Positions 25,531 to 34,691 of a DNA stretch of 64,000 nucleotides are shown piece by piece. Numbering within the stretch: the first letter of the stretch is position 1; every line of letters starts with the position of its first letter. The translations under genes were made by a program, and so were the position numbers. Source of the stretch: Candidatus Melainabacteria bacterium (lineage in GTDB: Bacteria; Cyanobacteriota; Vampirovibrionia; Gastranaerophilales; Gastranaerophilaceae); contig QHMH01000012.1 in the NCBI GenBank assembly GCA_003258795.1, forward strand, positions 13,326-77,325, written 5' to 3'. Below the pieces are notes generated by a model. The model did not search any database, was not told the origin of the DNA, and saw only the letters and a program-made list of their open reading frames with translations.

Positions 25531-26991
25531 TTAATCTTCCATAGATTTTCTAACTTCAAAAAATTTATCTGATATTTTCAAGAATGCATCTACAACATCA
25601 GGATCAAACTGTGTTCCACTGCCTTCTTTTATTATCTCAACGCACTTATCTTGTGTAAACGCTGGTTTATAAACTCGTTTTGTTCCTAATGCATCATAAA
25701 CATCTGCAATTGCCATTATTCTCGCAGCAAGAGGGATTTCTTTTCCTTTCAAGCCATGAGGATATCCTTTTCCATCAAACCTTTCATGGTGATATAAGGC
25801 AACTGTCATACCCATTTCAATAAAAGAATTCGTTCCAAATTTTGTATGAGCTTCCCTTAAAGTTTCAAACCCAATTATTGTATGTTTTTTTATAAGTTCA
25901 AATTCTTCATCCGTAAGTTTTCCTTCTTTTAGCAAAACCTTATCTGGAATTCCAACCTTGCCTATATCATGTAAGATACTTGCATTTGCAAGGTTTTCTA
26001 CAAATTTATCATCAATAACATCTTTATAATTTGGATTTTTCTTAAGCTCGTTAGACAACAAAATACAATACTGTTGAACTCTTTCCAAATGTTTTCCCGT
26101 GTCATCATCTCTTGATTGTGCAAGCTTTGCAAGTGCAAATATTGTTTCTGATTGCGTATCCGATATCTGCTTAACATAAAGGTTTATGTCGTTGACCATT
26201 TTGTTAAATGCTTTTGCCATTTGACCAAGCTCATCATTTGACGTTATTTTTATCGGAGCAAAATCACTTCCTTTTGCAAAGTTTGACATCTTATTTGATA
26301 TATTTAACACAGGCTTTATAAAAACTCGTTTTAAGTATGATATTAAAACCATATATATCAAAAACAAGCAAAAACCAAGGAAAACAACTATCTTTGTTAT
26401 ATCTTTTATTATTTTATTTCTTACGAAATCAAAATCTAAATCAGCCCCAACAAGTGCTATAACCTGACCTGATGAATTATAAACCGGCGCATAACTGCTA
26501 ATAGTATGTCCCATGTAATTATTTGCAACATAAAAGTGAAGATTTTCCAATCCTTTATAGGCATTTTTTTCTTGTTTAGTTAATATCCAGTGTACTTCTA
26601 CCCCCAAATCTCTTCCCTTTACATTTTCATTTGATTTTCCATTAACATAAAAGATTGAAGTAACCTTATTTTCATCAAAATCTGGGATATAGACGTAAAG
26701 ATATTTAAGTTTAAAATTTTGACAGATTGAATTTAAAACCGCCAATTGCTCATTATAAATTTCATTTTTGCCGTTTTTTAAGTAATTTGCAAAATTCGTA
26801 TTATAGAGCATTTTAGCTGCACTTTTTGCACAGCTTTGTCCTAAATTTCGATAAGTTTCTCTTGCATTATTCAGGTTGTAATATTGACAACAAAAGAAAA
26901 TCATAAGACCTAAAAGTCCTATCACAATTACAAACCCCATTGCTATTTTGTCGGCTAAAAATGTTCTTTTTCTGTTTTTTATCTTCATCAC
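25531..26991 (-). CDS. Membrane-bound HD-GYP cyclic-di-GMP phosphodiesterase-type protein
   Basis: A 486-residue signalling protein. It has two membrane segments (residues 14-35 and about 195-215) bounding a periplasmic sensor domain, a HAMP-like linker (SNKMSNFAKGSDFAPIKITSNDELGQMAKAFNKMV), and a C-terminal HD-GYP domain. That domain shows ILHDIGKVGIPD, HHERFDGKGYPHGLKG and the later IMAIADVYDALGT, so the HD and GYP signatures are both intact. Such domains hydrolyse cyclic-di-GMP. The sensor input is unknown. It is divergent from the histidine-kinase-like gene, separated by about 120 bases. Confidence 0.9.
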   Translation of the reverse strand: MMKIKNRKRTFLADKIAMGFVIVIGLLGLMIFFCCQYYNLNNARETYRNLGQSCAKSAAKMLYNTNFANYLKNGKNEIYNEQLAVLNSICQNFKLKYLYVYIPDFDENKVTSIFYVNGKSNENVKGRDLGVEVHWILTKQEKNAYKGLENLHFYVANNYMGHTISSYAPVYNSSGQVIALVGADLDFDFVRNKIIKDITKIVVFLGFCLFLIYMVLISYLKRVFIKPVLNISNKMSNFAKGSDFAPIKITSNDELGQMAKAFNKMVNDINLYVKQISDTQSETIFALAKLAQSRDDDTGKHLERVQQYCILLSNELKKNPNYKDVIDDKFVENLANASILHDIGKVGIPDKVLLKEGKLTDEEFELIKKHTIIGFETLREAHTKFGTNSFIEMGMTVALYHHERFDGKGYPHGLKGKEIPLAARIMAIADVYDALGTKRVYKPAFTQDKCVEIIKEGSGTQFDPDVVDAFLKISDKFFEVRKSMED

Positions 26992-27113
26992 TTATTAAAT
27001 AATAAGTGTTGTTTTTTTCACTGTCAAGGTTTGTTTTTTCAAAAAATACTGATAACGGAGTATTCAGTCTTAAATTTTTCATGGTAATATTTCAATGTAA
27101 AAGCGAGGTTTAT

Positions 27114-28235
27114 ATGGATTTAAAAGGTTTATTATCAAAAAACAAGGAAATCGATATTCTTTCATACATCCCAGATGGTGTTGTTTTGATAGATTCATCA
27201 GGGTACATAGAAAAAATCAATGACGTCGGCGCAAAGTTTTTTAGAAAAGACAAACAAGAGCTTTTGAAGGAAGACATAAACAACTTAATAGAAAGTGGTT
27301 TTGAACTCATTAAACAAACAGTTCTTAACGGACAATCTGTTGTTGGTAAGGTTAAAAGTGAAGAATGCATCTACCTTGAAATAACTGCAAGTCCAGCAGA
27401 ATCAAGCTTTGTCGTTTCTCTTCGTGATGTTACCCAAAATTACAAAACGGTTACAAACATCATGATTGAACAAGAAAGTTCTAAAAAAAATAACAAGGAC
27501 AAAAACAATTTTTTAGTTAAGTTGTCAAATGAATTTCGCTCACCACTCCAATCTATCATCGGATTTTCACAAGCTATGATTGACGGGCTTGGTGGACAAA
27601 TGAGCGAAAAGCAAGATAAATACATAAAAATCATTAACAAAAACTCTGTTGATGCACTTTCTTTTATGAATAAAATTATTGATCTTGCAAAAACAGAATC
27701 TAATAACTTTGAATATGATACACAAATATTTGATGTTGTTAATGCAATCGGAGTTGATTGCAAAGAATATGAAACAGCTGCAAAAGAAAAAAATCTAACT
27801 TGGAATTTTGATGCATCAGAAATTACAAAGAAAAGTATTTTTTCAGATGAAGGAGCTTTGAGGGTTGTTCTAAAAAATATTTTAGAAATATGTTTAAACA
27901 TGACAGACATTGGCTCAATTGGAATTAAAATGTTTCACCCAGAACGTGACGTTGTTGTAGAGCAAGGTTTTGAAGTTCCAGAAGAAGATTACAACGAAAA
28001 AAGTTATCTAATGATTGTAGTATCAGATACTGGCTCTGGATATTCTGATGCTGAACTTGAAATTGCATTTGAGCCATACACTCAGATTGACAAACCAAAT
28101 AAAAAGAATATAGCTCGCTCTATTGCTCTTGCAACTGTCAAAAACATTATAAAGCACATGAAGGGTTCTATTTGGATTGAGTCTACTCTTATGCAAGGAA
28201 GTTCTTACAATATTATAATCCCAACAGCGAGATAA
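27114..28235 (+). CDS. PAS-domain histidine-kinase-like protein with degenerate catalytic motifs
   Basis: A 373-residue protein without membrane segments; the ATG at 27114 is chosen for its position at the start of the PAS-like sequence and an AGCGAGG site ahead of it. Residues 15-110 form a PAS-like domain (DGVVLIDSSGYIEKIND). The HisKA-like helix reads LSNEFRSPLQSIIGFSQ, with Asn139 where the phosphorylated His should be. The ATPase half keeps a DTGSG box but has KNIARSIALA in place of the glycine-rich GxGLGL box. It is therefore probably an inactive, scaffold or sensing protein. It ends four bases before the ABC ATPase gene. Confidence 0.75.
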   Translation: MDLKGLLSKNKEIDILSYIPDGVVLIDSSGYIEKINDVGAKFFRKDKQELLKEDINNLIESGFELIKQTVLNGQSVVGKVKSEECIYLEITASPAESSFVVSLRDVTQNYKTVTNIMIEQESSKKNNKDKNNFLVKLSNEFRSPLQSIIGFSQAMIDGLGGQMSEKQDKYIKIINKNSVDALSFMNKIIDLAKTESNNFEYDTQIFDVVNAIGVDCKEYETAAKEKNLTWNFDASEITKKSIFSDEGALRVVLKNILEICLNMTDIGSIGIKMFHPERDVVVEQGFEVPEEDYNEKSYLMIVVSDTGSGYSDAELEIAFEPYTQIDKPNKKNIARSIALATVKNIIKHMKGSIWIESTLMQGSSYNIIIPTAR

Positions 28236-28238
28236 TTT

Positions 28239-29294
28239 ATGGCAGAAGTATTATTAAAAAATATTAAAAAAAGTTACGACAAAACTCAAATTATTAAAGG
28301 AATAGACCTTGAAATAAAAGATAAAGAGTTTCTTGTCCTTGTTGGTGCTTCTGGATGTGGAAAGTCTACGGTATTAAGAATGATTGCCGGACTTGAAGAT
28401 ATAACATCTGGGGATTTATATATAGGAAAAGAAAAAGTAAATGATGTTCCTCCAAAAGATAGAGATATTGCCTTTGTTTTTCAAAGTTATGCGCTTTATC
28501 CACACATGACAGTCGAAGATAATATAGCTTTTGGTTTAAAAATGAGAAAAACACCAAAAGATGTTATTGCAAAAAAAGTTGCAGAAGCTGCGGAAATGTT
28601 AAATCTCAAAGATTTATTAAAAAGAAAACCTCGTCAACTTTCTGGGGGACAAAGACAACGTGTCGCTTTGGGAAGAGCAATTGTGAGAGAACCAAAAGTT
28701 TTTCTAATGGATGAACCACTTTCAAATTTGGATGCAAAATTAAGAGTTCAAATGCGTTCAGAAATCAAAAAGCTTCATGAAAAACTTCAGACGACATTTA
28801 TATACGTAACCCATGACCAGACAGAAGCTTTAACTATGGGTGATAGAATTGTTGTGCTTGATAAAGGTGTTATTCAACAAGTTGATACACCTGACAATAT
28901 TTACAAAAATCCTAAAAATATGTTTGTTGCAGGATTTATTGGTTCTCCACAAATGAATTTTATCGACGTTTCTTCTCATGAAGGAGATTTGTTCATAGAC
29001 AATGTTAAAATTCCACTTGAAGAAAATAGAAAATCTTCTCTGTATGGAAAAAATATTGTTGCAGGAATTCGACCAGAAGCTTTGACAACTGACGATATTG
29101 ACGGAATTCAAATTGATGTAAAAGTTGATATTGTGGAGATGCTTGGCAGCGAAAAAATTGTTTATTTTTATATAGATGGACAAAAGTGTAGCGCAAAACT
29201 TTCTTCGAATTTCGATGTCAAAGAGAATGTTAGTTTGAAATTTAATCCTAAAGATATTTTCTTCTTTGATAAAGAAACTGGCGAAAGAGTTTAA
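28239..29294 (+). CDS. Sugar/glycerol-3-phosphate-type ABC transporter ATPase (UgpC/MsmK family)
   Basis: A 351-residue cytoplasmic ATPase of the CUT1-type importers. It has Walker A (GASGCGKST) near residue 40, the Q-loop FVFQSYALYPHMTV, the signature LSGGQRQRVALGRAIV, Walker B VFLMDEPLSNLD and the H-loop YVTHDQTEA. A C-terminal TOBE-like domain starts near residue 240. No permease or binding-protein genes are adjacent, as is common for this ATPase, which is often shared by several importers. The sugar cannot be inferred. It overlaps the end of the minus-strand response regulator gene by four bases. Confidence 0.92.
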   Translation: MAEVLLKNIKKSYDKTQIIKGIDLEIKDKEFLVLVGASGCGKSTVLRMIAGLEDITSGDLYIGKEKVNDVPPKDRDIAFVFQSYALYPHMTVEDNIAFGLKMRKTPKDVIAKKVAEAAEMLNLKDLLKRKPRQLSGGQRQRVALGRAIVREPKVFLMDEPLSNLDAKLRVQMRSEIKKLHEKLQTTFIYVTHDQTEALTMGDRIVVLDKGVIQQVDTPDNIYKNPKNMFVAGFIGSPQMNFIDVSSHEGDLFIDNVKIPLEENRKSSLYGKNIVAGIRPEALTTDDIDGIQIDVKVDIVEMLGSEKIVYFYIDGQKCSAKLSSNFDVKENVSLKFNPKDIFFFDKETGERV

Positions 29295-29950
29295 ACAATT
29301 CCTTCTTTAAGTGCTTTAACCGCAGCCTGAGTTCTATCATCAACAACCATTTTTTGAATGATATTACAAACATGTGCTTTTGCTGTATGTTCACTTATCA
29401 TAAGTTCTTGTGCTATTTCGCTGTTTGATTTTCCATCCACAACAAGCTTCAAAACTTCATACTCTCGCTCGGTAAGGTTTGCGTGCTTTGCCCTAAAAGC
29501 AGCTCTTGAAGTTTGTTTATAAAGAACTGTATTTATTTTTTTCTCTCTAACAATTGGAGCAATTTTAGGGTCAAGCCATATTGCACCGTCATTCACAGTT
29601 TTTATAATCATCATAAGTACTTCTGTGCCTATATCTTTTATCACATAAGCACTTGCGCCAGCAGACAAGGAGTCAGAAACTTCTTTTTCTGCAACATGTG
29701 ATGTCAGCATTATAACTTTTGCTTTGTCAGATTGTTCAAAAATTCTCTTAACAGCTTCAATCCCTGATATATCTGGCAGTCCTATATCCATAAGGATAAC
29801 GTTTGGTTTGTAGAGTCTTGCCTTTTCAACAGCTTCTTTTCCTGTTTGTGCTTCTGCTACAACATTTATTTCCGGACTTTCATCCAATAGAGCTCTTAAT
29901 CCGACTCTCATAAGTTTATGATCTTCTACCATTAAAACATTTATACTCAT
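29291..29950 (-). CDS. NarL/FixJ-type response regulator
   Basis: A 219-residue two-component response regulator. The receiver domain has the acidic pair (VEDHK), the phosphorylatable Asp in LMDIGLPDISG near residue 54, and a Lys in the DIGTEVLMM neighbourhood. The C-terminal LuxR-type HTH reads LTEREYEVLKLVVDGKSNSEIAQELMISEHTAKAHVCNI. The start at the ATG at 29950 is preferred because of the GGGGGAG site upstream, over an earlier in-frame Met. Its cognate kinase is not certain; the histidine-kinase-like gene beside the ABC ATPase is nearby but degenerate. Confidence 0.9.
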   Translation of the reverse strand: MSINVLMVEDHKLMRVGLRALLDESPEINVVAEAQTGKEAVEKARLYKPNVILMDIGLPDISGIEAVKRIFEQSDKAKVIMLTSHVAEKEVSDSLSAGASAYVIKDIGTEVLMMIIKTVNDGAIWLDPKIAPIVREKKINTVLYKQTSRAAFRAKHANLTEREYEVLKLVVDGKSNSEIAQELMISEHTAKAHVCNIIQKMVVDDRTQAAVKALKEGIV

Positions 29951-30075
29951 AATCTCCCCCACCCACACCAACATAATAAGTCTGGATAAACTTTTATTTA
30001 ATCCCGATTTTGCAACCAAAAAGTATATTATTTTGATTTTTTTTTTAAGAATAAATATTTAAGATAAAAGCAAAA

Positions 30076-31575
30076 CTAATATTTTAAGAGTCTTTTGTAT
30101 TCTGATTTTAAAAATTCTTTGGGTGGATTCATTTTAATAAAGTCCCACGGAAGCTCATCATCAAGACTATACTCAAAGTTAAATTTTTCTAATGCTTTTT
30201 TAAATGCAGAAGAATCTCCTCCATTTTTATAAATATCAATCAGGGCATCTGACAAATCTCTTGATCCGAGTGACAAAATTGTTTGATAGTAATCATATTT
30301 AGGACTTGCGAATTCGGCTTTTATGCCTATTTTGTGAAATTCTTTTTTTAAGAACATTTGCTTTTTCTTCAACGATTTTGTATCTTCTCTTTTGCACCAC
30401 TGAAAAGGAGTATGTGGTTTCGGAACAAATGTTGAGAAAGCAAAAGAAAACTCAAGTCCTGTTTTTTTAAGCCTTGAAGCAAGTGAAATAAATTCTTTTA
30501 AATCTTCTTCTGTTTCAGTTGGGATACCAATCATCGCATATACTTTTAGACCTTTTAGCCCGTTTTCTTTGCACAATTTTACTCCATTAAACAATTGTTC
30601 TTCCGTTATATTTTTATTTATAACTCGTCTTAAACGTTCACTTGCTGCTTCAATAGCGATTGTAGAATGTCTTTGTCCAGATGCAACAAGAGTTTTTACC
30701 GCCATTTCTGAAATGTTATCTACACGAAGAGATGAAAGCGAAAGCTCTATATTCTGCCCATTTTGAATCTTGTCATAAATATATTTGCAAATGTCGTCAA
30801 ACCTTGGATGACGAGCCACCATGGCACCTAAAAGAGCAATTTTATTGGTATATTTCAAACCTAAATCTATTTTTTCAATTATTTCTTCATAACTTATAAA
30901 CCTTATGGGCAAATTCAGATAAGAAGCGAGGCAAAATCCACACATATTACAACATCCACGTTCTATTTCTATTACAAAAGTGTTTTTAAAAAAGCTTTCC
31001 TCGCTCAAAATTGGTGTTGTTATACACTTTATGTTTTTACATGTAAGCTTCTTTACCTCTTTTTTAGGAAGTGACGGAACATATACACCCTCAACATCAT
31101 AAAGAAGTTTGAGGGTTTCTTTTTTAGGAAGTTTTTTTCGACAAATATCTGCTACATTTTGAATTACATCCTCACCATCACCTAATGTCATAAAATCGAA
31201 GATTTCATAGTAAGGTTCTGGATTTGCCGTCAAAACTGGACCTCCTCCATATATTAAAGGAAAATTTTCTCCTCTATCCTTACTTTTAAACGGTATTTTA
31301 TATCTTTCAAGAATTGATAAAATATTTAAGAAGTCGTAATCAAAAGAGCAAGAAAAACTCATTAAATTTACGTTTTTTGGCATTATTCGAGGTCGTTGAG
31401 TATCTAAATAGATTGGTTCAAAATTTATATACTCAAGCTCATCAAATCTCCGACAGATGTACATATATCCGAGAGCAGAAAGTGCAAAACGTTTTGCTTC
31501 TGGAAAAACTGCCTGCACGTTATAATCTGGGTTTTCCTTATAAATCTTTTCATATAAAACTATATCATTCATCAT
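30076..31575 (-). CDS. Radical SAM protein with N-terminal cobalamin-binding-like region
   Basis: A 499-residue radical SAM protein with the cluster motif ERGCCNMCGFC (CX3CX2C) near residue 205. Residues 1-190 carry a B12-binding-like Rossmann region (MSFSCSFDYDFLNIL, YGGGPVLTANPEP, DFMTLGDGED). The radical SAM part has the GxIGIPTETEEDL substrate-strand motif. This layout resembles the TIGR03960-like family, often paired with a DUF2344 protein in other bacteria; that partner is not in view here. The function remains unassigned. It overlaps the AI-2E transporter gene by four bases. Confidence 0.8.
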   Translation of the reverse strand: MMNDIVLYEKIYKENPDYNVQAVFPEAKRFALSALGYMYICRRFDELEYINFEPIYLDTQRPRIMPKNVNLMSFSCSFDYDFLNILSILERYKIPFKSKDRGENFPLIYGGGPVLTANPEPYYEIFDFMTLGDGEDVIQNVADICRKKLPKKETLKLLYDVEGVYVPSLPKKEVKKLTCKNIKCITTPILSEESFFKNTFVIEIERGCCNMCGFCLASYLNLPIRFISYEEIIEKIDLGLKYTNKIALLGAMVARHPRFDDICKYIYDKIQNGQNIELSLSSLRVDNISEMAVKTLVASGQRHSTIAIEAASERLRRVINKNITEEQLFNGVKLCKENGLKGLKVYAMIGIPTETEEDLKEFISLASRLKKTGLEFSFAFSTFVPKPHTPFQWCKREDTKSLKKKQMFLKKEFHKIGIKAEFASPKYDYYQTILSLGSRDLSDALIDIYKNGGDSSAFKKALEKFNFEYSLDDELPWDFIKMNPPKEFLKSEYKRLLKY

Positions 31576-32591
31576 TTATTTATATTCTTAATGTAGATTT
31601 CTTCAAACAGAACACAAACCAAAGATGCAATTGCAGGGGAGAGGATAACACCCCAAACACCCAAGAATTTTGCAGCAACAAGTAGTGCGAAGATAACAAT
31701 CAACGGATGAAGATCCAAAAATTTACCAAAAATAACTGGTTTCAACAAATTGTTTGATGCCCATTGAACAAATAAAAACGACAATATTACAAGAATTATC
31801 TTTACAAGACCTAAATTATATGCCGTCACCACGCATAATGTAAACGCAATTGTCGGACCTACTATCGGAATAATATCTAAAACACCTGTCGTAAGACCTA
31901 AAAATGCGGAATAATCTACTCCAATCAACATCATGAAAAATCCGGTGAATATCCCAACCGCAACAAGGTTTATTCCTTGAGCAATAACATAACCACCTAC
32001 GTTTGTAACTATCTTGTCATAAACCTCTCCTGCAGTTTTTTTAGTATCTTTTGGAAACATTAAAACTACGCCTTTTCTGATGGTAGATGCATCTGACATA
32101 AAATAGAACGTCAACAAACAAGCAAGGAAAAAGTATACAAATCCCTGAAATATGTTTATTGTTATGTTTATAGAACTACTCAAAATATTTCCGATTTTAT
32201 TTTGCATTATCGCAATGAGTCCAGATGTATTCAAACCAGCAAATATTGGATTTTGCAAGAGGGGATGATTTATTCTAAACTCTGAAAGTTGAGTGAGTTT
32301 TTGAGGAATTCCAGAGGCAAAACCTGCAATTTGCGTAACTGCCATGTATATAACTGGAATTAAAAATGCGAAGGTAAACAATATAGCAACTAAAAGTACA
32401 ATCGCTGCCGCATTTTGTCGTTTCATTTTTTTTGACATTTTATCTACAATTGGATTAAATGCTGCTGCAAGTACGAATGCGGTAAAGAATAGCAAGGCAA
32501 TTGTCATAATTTCAGAAATTCCTTTCAACAACAAAAGAAGAATTATTATAAAGATAATATTTTTTACCGTTAAGTGTTCTCTAAATGACAT
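31572..32591 (-). CDS. AI-2E family transporter (PerM-like)
   Basis: A 339-residue integral membrane protein of the AI-2E exporter family. Hydrophobic helices occur near residues 10-40, 60-90, 145-170, 205-260 and 270-320, and the conserved GLTTGVLDIIPIVGPTIAF motif lies in the second half. Family members are linked to autoinducer or ion (sodium/proton) export, so the substrate is unproved. It starts at the upstream end of a two-gene unit with the radical SAM gene and is the last host gene before the phage-like region. Confidence 0.85.
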   Translation of the reverse strand: MSFREHLTVKNIIFIIILLLLLKGISEIMTIALLFFTAFVLAAAFNPIVDKMSKKMKRQNAAAIVLLVAILFTFAFLIPVIYMAVTQIAGFASGIPQKLTQLSEFRINHPLLQNPIFAGLNTSGLIAIMQNKIGNILSSSINITINIFQGFVYFFLACLLTFYFMSDASTIRKGVVLMFPKDTKKTAGEVYDKIVTNVGGYVIAQGINLVAVGIFTGFFMMLIGVDYSAFLGLTTGVLDIIPIVGPTIAFTLCVVTAYNLGLVKIILVILSFLFVQWASNNLLKPVIFGKFLDLHPLIVIFALLVAAKFLGVWGVILSPAIASLVCVLFEEIYIKNINK

Positions 32592-32699
32592 ATCCTGCTC
32601 CTAAACTAATTATTATAATAAAGAGATAATAAAAAAGCATAAAAAACACAACCCCAAAATGGATACATCTTGACAAATATTAACGGACAAAACTTTTAA

Positions 32700-32735
32700 A
32701 GAAAAAGTTGAAAGGTTTATTCCTTTCAACTTGCA
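32700..32735 (-). terminator. Terminator at the end of the minus-strand phage operon
   Basis: Stem arms AAGTTGAAAGG (32705-32715) and CCTTTCAACTT (32722-32732). Read on the minus strand the hairpin overlaps the Mor stop codon and is followed by a CTTTTTC tract, so it closes the long minus-strand operon that ends with the Mor-like gene. Confidence 0.7.
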
Positions 32736-33076
32736 AGTCCGTCAAACATAGAAATTTGACCTGTTGTTGGGGTATCGGCATGGGATTTTTTCAACAACTC
32801 CCGTATTCTATTTTCTGTAATATTGTATTTTCGTGCAATGTGTCTAATTGATGCAGTAGTTCCGTCAAATTCAGATAGAGCCTTTTTGCGCTCAATTTTG
32901 TAAAAAGGTTTTGATGGAACTTGAATTACAACTCCAGTAAATTCTTTCATCAAAGAAATTGCGACATCTTTGCCACACATCTCATATATTTCCTTAAAAA
33001 CTTCATTTGGCATGTCATCAACAGTCACGTCATCTATATCAAAATTAACAAACATTGTTTCTATAATTTTTCCCAT
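32726..33076 (-). CDS. Mor/C-type transcription activator (Mu-like)
   Basis: A 116-residue protein resembling the Mor family, the activator of middle transcription in Mu-like phages. The family pattern is visible: a dimerisation segment VAISLMKEFTGVVIQVPSKPF and a C-terminal helix-turn-helix FDGTTASIRHIARKYNITENRIRELLKK. The final 15 residues are a polar tail. In Mu, mor is an early gene, while here it is the last gene of the structural operon, so it may provide positive feedback to phage transcription. Promoters bound by it cannot be picked out by eye. Confidence 0.8.
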   Translation of the reverse strand: MGKIIETMFVNFDIDDVTVDDMPNEVFKEIYEMCGKDVAISLMKEFTGVVIQVPSKPFYKIERKKALSEFDGTTASIRHIARKYNITENRIRELLKKSHADTPTTGQISMFDGLAS

Positions 33077-33084
33077 AATTTCTC

Positions 33085-33588
33085 CTAACCTACTGTAATA
33101 TCAGTATCTGCTGTCCTCTCAATTTTTGGTTCAATTCTTATCTTATCTTCCTTTTTTATGGTTACTCCTGCCCTTAAAAGAAGATTTTCATCACAATCAA
33201 GTAACTTTTCTTTATCTGGTTCTGATTTTGTTCGGACACAAAAATCAAGTCCCAGAGTTTTTAATGCTTTTACAACATCATCTGCGCAACCAAAGCAAAC
33301 TTTTTTCACGAGCTTGAATGAAATTGTGCCATAATTAAGTTTCTTACTTCTTTTCTTCAAAAACTCATTTTTATTAGAAATCGAATATTTTTCAATACTT
33401 CTTTCTGTTTCTTTAATTTGTTGTTTTAAGCACAAAATTTGTTTTCCAATTAACTCTTTAATTTCATTTATTTTGAGAGTTTGTTCTCCTTCAAGTTTTG
33501 TTTTGCAGATATTTAATTCTGCGAGTTTTTTCAATGCCAAATCAACTTCCGTCCAATTATTGCAGACATTTTCGGTATTTTTTGACAT
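33085..33588 (-). CDS. gam: Mu Gam-like DNA end-protection protein
   Basis: A 167-residue homolog of Mu Gam, which binds double-stranded DNA ends and blocks exonucleases. The start at ATG 33588 follows a GAGGAGG site; an in-frame start 18 codons earlier has none. It has a coiled N-terminal half and the family's KLNYGTISFKLVKK, LDFCVRTKSEPDKEKLLD and LLLRAGVTIKKEDKIRIEPK stretches. Gam is related in fold to Ku proteins. It is placed between the LuxR-type HTH gene and Mor. Its retention is unusual if the element no longer transposes. Confidence 0.82.
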   Translation of the reverse strand: MSKNTENVCNNWTEVDLALKKLAELNICKTKLEGEQTLKINEIKELIGKQILCLKQQIKETERSIEKYSISNKNEFLKKRSKKLNYGTISFKLVKKVCFGCADDVVKALKTLGLDFCVRTKSEPDKEKLLDCDENLLLRAGVTIKKEDKIRIEPKIERTADTDITVG

Positions 33589-33723
33589 ATCTAATTTCCA
33601 CCTCCTCAATTTTTGACTATTATACTTTTTGTTTAAAAACAAGTTTTTAAACTTTCAAACTAAATTTTTATGCATGATAGGTCAAAATACACACTTTGAC
33701 TATCATCTCAAAGTACAATAATT

Positions 33724-33960
33724 TTACATGAGGTTACTTAAAGAAATGAACTCGTTAATTCTGAAAAACTCCTTAAGTTCTTGGAATTTCTTGTCTTCAC
33801 TATGATATCCTACAATTTTTCTTGTTTTTTTATAAATTACGTCAAGACATTTATTCAAATTTTTTAAAGTGGTATCCATTTCAAGCAAAATTTGTGACTT
33901 AGATTTTCCCTCTTTTATCAAATTGAGTATCTGACATTCTTTTTTACCTAACGTTTTCAT
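33724..33960 (-). CDS. Small LuxR-type HTH protein
   Basis: A 78-residue protein resembling the LuxR/GerE DNA-binding domain with nothing before it: LGKKECQILNLIKEGKSKSQILLEMDTTLKNLNKCLDVIYKKTRK, where the usual pattern is LT.RE..IL.LI..G.S..EIA....S..TVK....I..K. A polar helix (EDKKFQELKEFFRINE) follows. It may regulate the phage-like genes. About 80 bases separate it from the Gam gene and 17 from the gpU-like gene, all on the same strand. Confidence 0.6.
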   Translation of the reverse strand: MKTLGKKECQILNLIKEGKSKSQILLEMDTTLKNLNKCLDVIYKKTRKIVGYHSEDKKFQELKEFFRINEFISLSNLM

Positions 33961-33977
33961 ATTTTTCTCCTTAAATT

Positions 33978-34691
33978 TTATATTTTTCGAAGTGAAGCAT
34001 TTATAATTTTTGTTGGGATTTTTTCAAGTTCCCTTTTTATAATTTTCACCTCATCAGTTGTTAACAATGCGTTTGCTTTCAAGTTTTGAGTGGTTTTTTG
34101 GATAATATTGTTCGCAGAAGAAATTCCATTTGTTCTGATGCCACTCACAACTTGCGAATTTAGTTGGTTGAATGTGTTTTGTGCAGGCAGACTTAAGTTT
34201 GAAACATTTGTCGTAATTTTATAAGAGTTGTTCAATGCCTGTTGGCTTGATGTTTTCAAAAAAGATTTGAGTTTTAAGGCAGAGAATACCGTTGTAGTTA
34301 CAAGTGGTATTTTCCATGCCTGCTTCAAGAAATTTTTTATCAGATTTGGTTTTTCAAGCAGATCTATTTCGACCTCTGCACATATTATTTCCCCGTTAAT
34401 TGTCTGTATAATATTTTTGCAAAACCGCTCAATTACATAATCACCAATGTATTCTCCACCTTGAAAATAGTTGATAACTTCTCTTGCTTCTGCTCTTTTT
34501 TCAATATCTTGCAGAATTTCAGAAGGGTTGCAAAAACTTTTATGAAGCTTTATTTTGAGAGGAAAAGTTTTAAGCTCTTGTTCTCCCTCAACTAAAGTTG
34601 GTTTTTCTCCAATTCCATTTTGACGATAATATTTATATTGTTTAGAACATTTTAAAATTTCTGTTCTATTTAAAATTTGATCAAAGTTCAT
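33978..34691 (-). CDS. Tail protein U-like (P2 gpU) with C-terminal extension
   Basis: A 237-residue protein. Residues 1-140 resemble P2 gpU, the tail completion protein: TFPLKIKLHKSFCNPSEILQDIEKRAEAREVINYFQGGEYIGDYVIERF and then IICAEVEIDLLE. The remaining 95 residues are an Asn/Ser/Thr-rich segment with a hydrophobic stretch (AWKIPLVTTTVFSALKLKSFL) that ordinary gpU proteins lack. It overlaps the baseplate J gene by one base. The gpU-like assignment is moderate; the extension is of unknown role. Confidence 0.55.
   Translation of the reverse strand: MNFDQILNRTEILKCSKQYKYYRQNGIGEKPTLVEGEQELKTFPLKIKLHKSFCNPSEILQDIEKRAEAREVINYFQGGEYIGDYVIERFCKNIIQTINGEIICAEVEIDLLEKPNLIKNFLKQAWKIPLVTTTVFSALKLKSFLKTSSQQALNNSYKITTNVSNLSLPAQNTFNQLNSQVVSGIRTNGISSANNIIQKTTQNLKANALLTTDEVKIIKRELEKIPTKIINASLRKI

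Noticed and set aside
32592..32725. Left attachment site or Mu-type end for the phage-like region
   Set aside because: I compared this gap by eye with 52915-52965 and saw no shared direct repeat or terminal TG...CA arrangement; a computed search could still find a short one.
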